Shown: positions 50,910 through 61,900 of the stretch, piece after piece | How the letters are laid out: each line of letters starts with the position of its first letter | How positions within the stretch are numbered: position 1 is the first letter of the stretch | NCBI GenBank assembly: GCA_905183005.1 | Contig: CAJJDO010000038.1 | Coordinates: 124,001-188,000 of the forward strand | Origin: Paramecium pentaurelia | Lineage: Eukaryota > Ciliophora > Oligohymenophorea > Peniculida > Parameciidae | Reading direction: 5' to 3' | Length of the DNA stretch: 64,000 nucleotides | The notes under the pieces: generated by a model | Databases searched by the model: none | The model's input: only the letters and a program-made list of their open reading frames with translations | Told to the model about the DNA's origin: nothing | Translations under genes and position numbers: made by a program

Positions 50910-51865
50910 ATGGAATAATATGAAAAATATCAACTGTTTTTAAGATTAACTAATAAGAAAGAGACTACAAAAAATAATGAGACTCTAAATTCATCATGTA
51001 AAAAACAGCATCCAACAGTTTTAAATGGAAAGAGAAATCCTAACAATGAGGCTTATAAAAAACTACATTAGAGTTCTGAAATTTTTAAAGAAAATACTAC
51101 ACCAATCAAGAATGAAGTAACCAAACCAAAAAATTATGCTACAGAGAGAAAGTCACTTGAAGATTCAAATACAAAAAGAACTTTGATTCCAAGCTTAGAT
51201 AAATATCAATCACCAGAAAGAAGATGTTCATCAAATATTAGATATAATGCTAATACTGAAAGTTCATAAAAAGAATCTAAAAGAATTTTAAAGTATGTTA
51301 AATTCATAAATTTAGAACTTGTGAATAAAGACAGCAAGACTTCTCTCATCGTATTAACTTACCAATTAGTGCTGTATTATTATTAAGTTACTATATTAGA
51401 TGCAAGTAAAAGATTATAAAGAAGATAATTATGGTTTAGGTAAATACAAATCACATGAGTCAACTTAAAAACTTAAAAGTTATCTTGATCTTTAAGGTCA
51501 TCTTAATAACTGTAATTATATATATATATAAATTCAGAATCATTTTAGAGTTAAACTGATAGATTATTTAAGAGTCAGACAAAAAATTAAAAAAATCTCT
51601 TATCATCTTATTAAATATGTAAAACTTAATCAGAAATAAAAAATGGAAAGAAGAGATTTATATAAAGTGCTATGTCATAATAGTTGTCACCACCTGAAAA
51701 TCAAATAAAATCAAAAGATATCAATAAAGTATTTCTTAAGAGTTCTAAAGAAGTTTGGGACAATTAAGTAAGTTTAATATATTAATTATATAGCAATCTT
51801 AATCAAAAGCAATAGTGAAAATGAAACATGCCTATTAATAAAAGAGTTAAATCGATTTAAGATGA
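50910..51865 (+). CDS. Basic, disordered hypothetical protein (284 aa)
   Basis: Not recognised. ATG 50910 to TGA 51863-51865. Four introns (23, 26, 26 and 26 nt) close the frame at 284 residues. The protein is Lys/Ser/Asn-rich and probably disordered (KKETTKNNETLNSSCKKQHP, TERKSLEDSNTKRTLIPSLD, YQSPERRCSSN). It contains several SP or TP sites and no domain. It lies just upstream of the two tandem paralogues 52034-54137, whose C-terminal halves have similar basic, serine-rich composition. A common cytoskeletal or cell-cycle setting is possible but is inference only. Confidence 0.6.
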
Positions 51866-52033
51866 GATCAACTTTATATATAAATATCTATTTATTATTA
51901 TTATTATATTTCACATATTTGTTATACAAAAAAAATCTAGTTTATAATTTAATCCTCTGATTAATAATCAAATATAATTTGAGTTTAGTTTATATTTTTT
52001 ATTAATTTCTTATATAATATCATTATAAATTTG

Positions 52034-53034
52034 ATGAAACCTCAAAAAAGTATTATAAAAGAACTCAAAACTTATGAACACAATCTCTTTAAATAAAATA
52101 AAGAACATAAAAAAATTAACATAAATGACTTTCCTAATCTTTCTAGGAAACCTATTGAATGGACAGATTGTGATCAATTTATAAAGCTCAGATTATATAA
52201 ATGTGATAAAAGATTAGCAATTTAATTATGTTAACAATACAAAATTCATAGATCAGATCAACAATTTTTTGATACAATATAAAATGTAAATATTGAAAAT
52301 GAAGAATATAAAAAAATTTAAAATGTTACTACTTTATGTTTATTAATTAGAGTACATCATTTTTATTGAGGCAAATAAGATAAAATCAATTAAACAAATA
52401 AAAACATAGACTAGATTTCTAAGAATCATAATTTGATAGTAGGATGTCATCAATTCTAGACCATTCTTTTTCAAAGTTCTAAAAATCTCTTGATAAACAT
52501 AATGAAATTGATAATAATTTTTAACATACATATAATTTAAAACAATTAACTAAAGACTAATTGTTGAAAAAATTATAATTATTGTAACATTTTTTAATTT
52601 TATATTAGAAACAAAGGACTAAAAAGAAATTAATTGACTGATAATATATAATTAAATGAATCTATTCCATAAGTCAGCTTTCCTATTACCTTTACATCTG
52701 TAAATATATGATATTTATCAGCAAGATGCATAGATCATAAACTGAGAGAAAATATTCTAAAGGATATACTCCATCATCAGGTTTATAAACTTAAAGGGAG
52801 ACAAAAACCAATTTTACAAAGACATTTGTAAAATGGTAATCAAATTCAAGAAGCAATAGATCACTATAACAAAGTAATAAAATAAGAGAAGATTAAATAA
52901 AATTAAAGCCTTCTTTCTCAAAAGATTTAAATAGTATAAAAAATATAGGATCAGATATTGGATTGGTTTAAAATAAAAGCAAAAGACATATGACAAATTA
53001 TAGTATAATTAAACATATTGGTGGTTTTGGGTGA
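52034..53034 (+). CDS. Tandem paralogue 1 (307 aa, unknown family)
   Basis: ATG 52034 to TGA 53032-53034. Three introns (26, 25 and 26 nt) give exactly 307 residues. The N terminus (MKPQKSIIKELK) and a central block (KPIEWTDCDQFIKLRLYKCD-KRLAI) match the next gene at 53112 (MKTQRKSLIKEIK; KPLSDWKNVEAFIKWRDMKC-QKSLA). They are therefore diverged tandem duplicates in the same orientation, 77 bp apart. After a helical middle (DFQESQFDSRMSSILDHSFS), the tail is basic and Ser-rich (SRSNRSLQQSNKI). The last intron uses the distal of two AG acceptors, which joins what otherwise looks like a separate ORF starting at 52726. Function unknown. Confidence 0.7.
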
Positions 53035-53111
53035 TAAATAATTTAATTGATTTCTTACTTAAATCATATAAAATTAACACAATAATTAAGTTAAATTAAT
53101 ATTTATCAAAA

Positions 53112-54137
53112 ATGAAAACTCAAAGAAAGAGTTTAATTAAAGAAATTAAAGCTCACTGTCCTATTGTGCTCAAGTATACTGAATTATTCTATTAAGCGAA
53201 CCAGTTGGAGTAGTGTAACCCCTTTGTAACAAATTATATACAAAACCATTAAGTGATTGGAAAAATGTAGAGGCCTTTATTAAGTGGAGAGATATGAAAT
53301 GCTAAAAAAGTTTAGCATTATTGTATAGTAAAAAACAGAATTGTAGAATTGATTTACCGATTCCTTAAGTTAAGAAATAATAAGATATTCATTCTACTAA
53401 ATCTATTGATGTATTAATTTCTTAACAATCATAAGAATAAAAATAAATCAAGGGAGATTATTTAACATTGTTAAATGAATAAAACAAAAAAATATGAATA
53501 CGTAGATACATCATTAAATAAAATGTATTAAATATAAGACAAATCTGCATAAGAGTATTAGAGTTATCTAAGTAAGCATTTAGAGGACTCAAGAGCAATG
53601 AATAAAGCGATTTCATTTAATCTATAAAGCCAGTCTCGTTTTTAATTATTTCAAAAGCTTAGAAATATGTAAACATTTCTTTTTATTCTATAAAGGAACA
53701 AGAACATTCTTAATTCATTAAGTTAATAACATGACTAAATTTAAAGCAAGTAGGATGACTCAAAAATAATAAAAATTGAAGTAATTTAATTATTTATAAG
53801 GTAGACTACTCTACGTAGTTCTGATGAACAAAGTAATTTAGAGACATCTCCAATTACTTAATGTGAAGATGGATAAAATAACAGAATAAAAAATAAACTA
53901 AAGTCTTTGATCGGACCAATCTAATAAAATTAAATCACAAAAAATAAATAATTAACTTTACCTTATTTTTCGAGAAATCAATTAAATATCAAATATAGTC
54001 ATTTTTTTGTTACAAATTAAGATTGTGAAAATAATCAATCCTCAGATAATAACAGTAATATCAACTCATTAATACGAAATAAATCATCTATGCTTAGTAG
54101 AGAAATGAAGAGAATTCGAATTTAAACTGAATGTTGA
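53112..54137 (+). CDS. Tandem paralogue 2 (about 316 aa, unknown family)
   Basis: ATG 53112 to TGA 54135-54137. Introns of 23 and 25 nt are required, and a 27-nt in-frame GT..AG stretch is probably also removed, leaving 316 residues. It is the diverged duplicate of the gene at 52034: same opening motif, same W-x6-FIKxR block, a helical centre (YLSKHLEDSRAMNKAISFNL) and a basic, serine-rich C-terminal tail ending KRIRIQTEC. A GT..AG stretch of 20 nt near 53777 would break the frame if spliced, so I treat it as exon. No known domain is seen. Tandem duplication with conserved intron position after the first third supports the model. Confidence 0.65.
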
Positions 54138-54174
54138 CTAAATTGTATATAAATAATTTGTGTAATTTAATTAA

Positions 54175-55030
54175 ATGAATTAAGAAGAATTCTCTATTTA
54201 ATAAGGATGTTTAGCATTTCTAACTGGATTTTTATTAATCAATATGTTAATTGCATCTTATAGAATAAGAAAAGACATTAATGATGTATTAGATAAAGTA
54301 GAGAAGAATATTTTTTATTTATTTACATTCTAATGTAATAATATTATTGACTTAGAACTACTTTATTTAGCATTTATAATTAAATAATTAACAATATTTA
54401 TGGGTGCACTTAGAATCTCAAGGCTCTTATCGGTTATTTTAATATTAGAAAACTTTACTATTATGCAAAATAAAAGTTATTCGTTTTACGAAAATGTATG
54501 TTTAATAGGAATACTAGTTATAAAAAAGAACTAAAATTTTTATATTGTTCATAATTTTAATTGTTTGGGCAATGATATACTTCATAGAAGGAGATCTTTA
54601 TTATTGTGATTAATCATTTTGGATTTGTTTATCATTTCTGATCTTTCTTGTTGACATTATGAATCTATATTGTGGATCTTATATACTAGCTGATATACAT
54701 AAATATTTTAGTAGGCTAGAATATTAAAAACAAATTGGTAATTTTGAGCATCTCAAATAAGTAGATATGCAAAATTAACAATAATAAGTATTTATTATAA
54801 TTTTGAGCGAACTTATCTCAGCTGCTACCCTTATTTTTTAAGATTTTTATACTTATTATAAAGAAGGATCTCTGTTTTGTATAAAAACTGAAAATTTATT
54901 ATAAAAATTAATAGTAGTGTCTATGATGATTACATCATATTAAATGACAAGTGTTGGCTTGTATTTTGTATATTATAGAAAATACAGAAAATATTTTCTA
55001 AGTAAACCATTTGGTAGAATAATTTAATGA
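54175..55030 (+). CDS. Multipass membrane protein (277 aa)
   Basis: Not recognised. ATG 54175 to TGA 55028-55030. A 22-nt intron (GTATGTTTAA...ATACTAG, about 54497-54518) closes the frame at 277 residues. About six to seven hydrophobic segments are visible: GCLAFLTGFLLINMLIA, a LYLAFIIKQLTIFMGAL stretch, IFILFIILIVWAMIYF, WICLSFLIFLVDIMNLY, VFIIILSELISAATLIF and LIVVSMMITSYQMTSVGLYF. The ends are polar, with a basic C terminus (YYRKYRKYFLSKPFGR). Topology resembles a small seven-helix protein, but I see no family signature. It lies 37 bp after the tandem paralogues and converges with the HECT gene, 43 bp between the stops. Confidence 0.65.
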
Positions 55031-55073
55031 AAGTCTTGAATACTTATTTATAAGAAATAATTTTATTAATTTA

Positions 55074-56352
55074 TCAACTTAAATCAAATCCAGAACCAGA
55101 GTCTTTTAAGGATTTTAGCAATTTTTCTCTTAATATTTCTTTAGAAGGATATTCTGGCAAATCAATACGATTAAAGCTAAATATATATAAGATTGATACC
55201 ATGCATGAGCTTTTATAAAATGTTCTTTATTGAAATCTTTTGAAATAGAGAACTTTCTTGGACCATTTGGACCTCTTAAATTCTTAAATCCTCCAAATGG
55301 AACTAAAGGACTTCCTGTTGCAAACATTAAGAAATCAGCCTTTTCTGAGTCACTTAAGGTAGTTAAAACTTCCCAAAACCATAAGACTGTTTAGTTATTA
55401 TTATCATAATTTATATATTCAGTATTAGCTTATAGATCATCAACTAAAATGAATATGAAAATAATTTACCATCTACTGAAGGAACTCCAATAATTAGTTT
55501 TTAAAGATCTCTCCAATCCATGTAAGAGAATAACTCTTTTGGTAATATATCAAAAAATCCATCTCTCAATGCTTAAATTTAAGTTTTGATCTCCTCTAAC
55601 ATAATCTTTTTGCTAATATATTCACATATTAATCTTTTATGTTTTATTGATACAAGAGAAGTTTATTTTTCAAAAACGTCTTACAATTTAATATATTTTA
55701 AAACTTCATCATTCAACTATTTTTTTTTATTCTTTCTGATAAGTCTTTTCTTCTCTCTATTTTCCATATCTTCAGCTGTAATATCTTCAGTTTATTTCTA
55801 TATTTTAAATTCTAATTTTTAAGTTTTCTATTTTACATCTGACTATACTTTTAAGAGTGGTACTATAATTTCTGATTCTACTTAATTTTCTTATTGCAAT
55901 TATTTTTATTGTTATTCAATTCTTACCTATTCTTCTTCAATAAGTTGTTAGGATTAAAGTTATTGCTCTTACTGTAATTATAGATATAATAATAACTATT
56001 ATTATTCAAATTATTCGAAATTGAGCTCTAATAATTATGCTTCTTATTGCTATAATTCCTCTTATTTTTATTATAATGTATTCTGGGCAATTAATTGTAG
56101 TTTTTCTGTTTCAGGAATTAAATATTAATCTAATAATTACTATTTTTATTATTAAGTTAATAATTATTCTTTCTTTAATTCTTCTTCAAATTAAAAATAT
56201 TTTTAGTATTAAAATAATCTTTCTTATTCATATTCTTATTATTCTAAACCTAAAAATGTTGATTTTTAGTATTATTCCTATTATTCTTGTTCTTATTATT
56301 ACTATTATTCTTATTATTATTATTACTCTTGTTCTTATTATTATAATTCTTG

Positions 56353-56436
<84 letters not shown>

Positions 56437-58342
56437 TTGTTCTTATTATTATTCTTGTTCTTATTATTATTATTTTATTTAATCTTATTCCTAATTTTAT
56501 TATTATTATTGTTCAGATTCTTATTTAAGCTCAATAGGATTCTTTTCTATATAATCCTAAAGTAGATCAGCAAAGATTAACTTTTTATTTTATTCAATTA
56601 GATTTGCATACTCTTCTGGAATCCAAAATTCAAATAAATCTTTATATTAAACTTATGTGTCATCATTTAAAAATTTAATAAAAGTATCATAATATCCTTC
56701 ATTATAATGTTCAAGATCATCAAAGCTAGGCTTTTTCTATAGTATTTGCTTAAAAATAGGAGAAATAAAATACACTGGTAAAAGTAATCCATCATACATA
56801 CTTTTACCTATTATTTTACCTAATAGCTTAAAATGATTCAAGTCTTCTTAAGCTTTTTTATTTGGATTAATTTTGTAAAATCTTTTAGGTGTTAATTCAA
56901 ATTTATCTGTTTATAAGATATCCTTAACAAGATTAGTCATCCACTCTTTTCTAATACCTCCTTCATCTTAACCTCTTTCTCCTTAATATCTAATTTTTAT
57001 ATCACATTTTCTAAACTTTGTCTTATCAATATTAATAACTTTTTCCAAAGATTATTATAGTCTTGTTTCTCTAACAACATTAATTTCAATAGTGTCATTT
57101 TATCTGCCTTTTGATCGAGCATTAGGTCTTTCACTTATTTTGATAGTCTCTAAATCTAATTCAAATAAGTGTTTTTTATTCTCAAAAGAAATTATTTAGC
57201 TCATTTTAAAGAAAACAAAAGCCAAAGGATCAGTATCTTTGAATAATTTAATGACATTTGAATTCTAGCTCTATTTCTGTTCTATGGTAACCTAATGAAG
57301 CCTTTATGATATCAAATGATTTATTAGACTTTTACCATTAATACAAAGATAAGTGAATAACTCATCTATTTTCATTTACATTTCATTTTCATTTCGAACT
57401 GCGGAAAATGATCGTTTCAAATGAATATTCTAGGTTTGTAATAAGCCAAATTATAATGAATTAGTTGCAGATCCACTTGTATTACGCTCAAAAAAGTTTG
57501 GATCAGCAGCACCTTATAAAATGGTATCTGAAGTATTTATATCCTCATGTACATTTGAATAAAGCCTTAGAAAACATTCTAAAAGTGGATATAGTTTTTT
57601 TTATAATAACTCTATTGATTTATGACCTTTACAATTGAAAATTAATAATAATGTTTCTACAACATTAAGCCATAAATGATGAGTTTATCTTGTTTATAAT
57701 ACATTAATGAATTATTTTCGAATATCTTTTTTAGTTAACATATCAATTTCTTGTGTATCATCTATTTACTTCCCTTGCTAATTTAATTTAAATTTCTTTT
57801 TATCTAATTAAATTTATTATCTAGTTTATGTTGAACTTGGTTTATTAGTAGATTATTTTTGTTAATCTGATATACTAAAATTAAGATTCAAAAATCCTGT
57901 TATTGCAATAAAACATCTTTAAATGATACTGGGGTCGGGAGTTTTTTAATTTAGTTCTTTGATAATTTCATTTTCTTATTGTGACAATTATTATTATCTT
58001 TCTGGATCATACTCAGATACCTTTTCAAGTTAACTTGTGATTTCTCTAATTTATTTTCTTTTTCTATCTAATTCGAAATTAAATATCTTAGATTGTTATA
58101 TTATGTATTTTGTCAATTCATTTATAGCATGTTCTATTTTTAATCTATCATTTGCATATGTATTGAGTATATTAATAATTTCAGTAGAATTGCAATCTCT
58201 AAGTAGATGATTGTTAAGAATTTTACATAATGCTGTAATTATATCTATTTCTACATGTGATATCTTTGCACTTACCTTTCTCTCTCTTTTTTGTTATTTT
58301 TAATCTGATTCATCAAACTCTTCAGGTACATTTTAGAATTGA

Positions 58343-58398
<56 letters not shown>

Positions 58399-58814
58399 TT
58401 TAATAATTTATTATTATTAAATTTCATTCTATTATTATTCTTATTATTCTTGACCTTATTATGGTAATCTTTATTAGACAATATTATCATAAAATTGTTT
58501 AAAGTATTATTGATATGATTAAAATTAATCTTATTAATTATCATTAATTTTAAAAAACTTATCATAAAATTAATTAACTTGCTGATGCTGAGATACTGGC
58601 TATTATTGGGAATTTTACTAATTATTTTGACGTTATTATTGGTATTATTATAATGATTGATGCTGTTACTAAAGCAATGATATAGATGGTATTGGAGGAA
58701 GAGCATGTTTTGGAAGTGTTTGAAATAATAAAGGTTATGCAGGTTAGGGTATTGAAAAGACGGATGAATTTTATATAGTAAATCTTTATTATTATTACTA
58801 TTATTATTATTACG

Positions 58815-58909
<95 letters not shown>

Positions 58910-61900
58910 TACTATTATTATTATTATTATTACTATTATTATTACTACTATTATTATTATTATTATTACTATTACTATATTTCATTTTATCTAAATGAAA
59001 ATGGCTATTTATTAAAATAAGATAATGGTTCCCATTAATCCTATTAATTATCTGAATATCTATCTCCAAATGTTTTGAAGATCATTTCTTCAAAATTCAT
59101 GTCTTATTCATGTTTATTGAGTTGAGAGACGAGATCAAATAATTTATGATTAGATTCTTCTTTATTATTATTAGTAAAAATATTGGCTTATCTTCTTTAA
59201 AATTTTAAAAAATAATCTTCATCATACTTTTTATTCTTATCCTTTGGATCTTCACTATTAATGATTAATGAACCTCTGATAATTTAAATCAAGTAAGACA
59301 AATGCATTCCAGTTTAGTTTGCTAATAATGGAGTTAAAAGTATATCTAAAATATCAAATAAAAAATATACTTTTTTCTAAAGGTATATAAGATTCTGGAT
59401 TATGAAATAGTTTCATAAATGAAATATTTTTTTCACAATATGTATTAAGTTAATTAATTAAAAAGACTAGTGGATTCTCAGGATCCTCATCTTGAGGTTA
59501 TTCTTCTAAATTTTCTTCTTCTTCAATGACAAATTGTTCCTTTATTTCTTAGACTTTAGCAAGATTAGCTTTCTCTCTTTTATTTAAGATAGGGCTCACC
59601 TATAATTATTCAGATAGTAAATCTCTAAGAATAGTAGATGGGATTTTTTGACTTACAAGATACAAGATTTTTAAAGTTAAATCTAAATTGTTTTTTTATT
59701 CCTAAAATAATAATAGTAGCTAAATTAATAATTTGAATCCAAGTCGAGAACATTTGCAAATCTATCTAAATAAATTAAAAGGAAATTATGGGAAATTATT
59801 TGTATCTTGAATTAGATTAATGAATATTTCAAGAAACAAATTATCATAGATGAATAATTTTTATGGATCAGGTTATAATATTTAATTTTTTGGAATTTAT
59901 AAGATTAATGGTTGAATTATAAGATTATCTTCAGGGTGTAATAAACTCTAAAGCTTACCTTTAAGTAAATTTTAATCTTGTAAATCATTTGGCATCCCAT
60001 TCAAAACTACTCTACTTTATAGAATATTACAAGATATTTGACATAAAATTCTATGTTATTATTATTTTGATTCATTGATGTTAATTGATAATGAATTTGC
60101 TTGGTAATCTTGTTATAATTAATTAGGAGGTTAACCAAATTTAGAATAGAAACAAGAAACACTTGTTTAAACTTATAGGTTATTGAGTGTTCCATTTAAA
60201 TAATATGAGAGATATTATTGGATAGAATCATTCTATTTATTTCTATAATAATTTGTGGATAATAATATCCTATTGATCTAATTAATAAATTCAACTGTGA
60301 TTTTGAGTTGATTTTCATAAGATTTAGAAATCAAAGACTTTTTATTTTCAAAGTATTCATTTGAACTATAATATAATCCTACTATTGAAGTGATTGACTA
60401 TTTATAATCATTAGAATTATATTAGATGTTTGTTTTTGTAATTTATAATTTTGGTAAATTGAAACTAATATTAAGTGGATCAACTTTACAAAATAAGATA
60501 TTAAGGTCTTTTTAAGGAAATATGCTTTACTAATTATCACGTTACATTCTGTCATCATCTCGATTCATACTGTATTTAGACATGAAATCATTATTGTCAT
60601 AATAATAATAATCAGAACCCCAGTAATTGATATTAGAATAATTAACTTTGTATTTGATTTAATTATTATCTACTTAAAGAATATCTTAATCTGAATCAGA
60701 ATCACTTAAATCCTCTTCTTATTATTTCTAGTTATTCTATCTTTAATTATTATAATTTTTCTTTGATTAATGGAGTGGCCAAATCAATTCTTATTAGTTT
60801 TCATCTTTTAATGTTTATTAAACTTAAGAATGAGAAATGAAATGTTGTGCTGATCCTGTAGAACTCTTAAAATTGGGATACAAAGTATAACAAACCAATT
60901 GATTTTTAAGACAATGCAAATAATGATATTTAAATGGATCGTCAGTAATGCTTTATTACAATCTGAACACTTCACCATACCTACCTTATTTAATGTGATC
61001 ATAGTATATTTAAGATTGCAAGAATGGTTCTAATACTTTAGCTATAGTTTATTGATATATCTTAACAAATTATTTATTTTCACAATTTTTAACAGTATTC
61101 AATGTATCAATTAATTAAGGGATTATATTTAATTATGATCGTTAATCTGTTAATATCATACAGCAATTCTACATAGTTAATGTCTAGGTAAATAATATTA
61201 ATAATTGCAAGATATGATAATATTTTTATATCATCTAATCCTAATTCATGTCAATATACAATTCATTCAATAATAGTTATAGAACCTCTTATGCAATATT
61301 TATACCATATCCAAATGATAACAAATTGATGTCGCTTAGATAATTGTGCATAAAATTAGCTAATTTATCTCCACCTACCCAAGTCAAATACTTAATCACA
61401 AATTCTATGAAAGTAATCTTTTTCTTATCTATATTTAATTGAGATGGTAAAACGAATTAATATTCTCTTAAATATAATACTAATTAGGGAATTTTAATAA
61501 TGAGCATTTCAATTATCCTCAATAGTTGATCCCAACCATAAAGATAAATTCTATTATCATCCTTATATTGATTAATTTAAACTTTAAATATTTATTCTAT
61601 CAGAATACAATTCTCTTCAAAAAATCTATCTATTGTTTTTTATGCAATTATATTGACTAAATCAATGAAATTTTCATTCAATTATGGCTCTATTAATTGT
61701 TCAATCTCATATCTAATGATAATATCTGTCTAAGGTTGATTTTATTATTCTTTTTCTCTCTCTTTTAATAATCTTTCTTATTCTTTTGTTAATTTTCCTG
61801 TTGGTTGAGGGAATTGTTATTTAGGATTATGAATCCTTTGTAATTCAGAAAATTTATCTGTAATTGATAAGCCTTATTATTCTATTATCAAATTATAGAT

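Noticed and set aside
52726..53034. Separate 102-aa ORF after the first tandem paralogue
   Set aside because: A 26-nt intron with a distal AG joins it in frame to the upstream gene, and the total then closes exactly at 308 codons.
53777..53796. 20-nt GT..AG intron in the second tandem paralogue
   Set aside because: Removing it breaks the frame; leaving it in gives a continuous ORF to the stop at 54137.
56037..56565. Plus-strand ORFs rich in Ile or Leu over the ATT/TTA tract
   Set aside because: Opposite strand of the HECT Gln-rich insertion; pure low-complexity readings of a triplet repeat.
58272..59069. Standard-code ORF of 265 aa with a long poly-Asn run on the minus strand
   Set aside because: It is a shadow of the HECT gene. 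The flanking coding frame reads the ATT/AAT tract as TAA/TAG glutamines and runs through without TGA.
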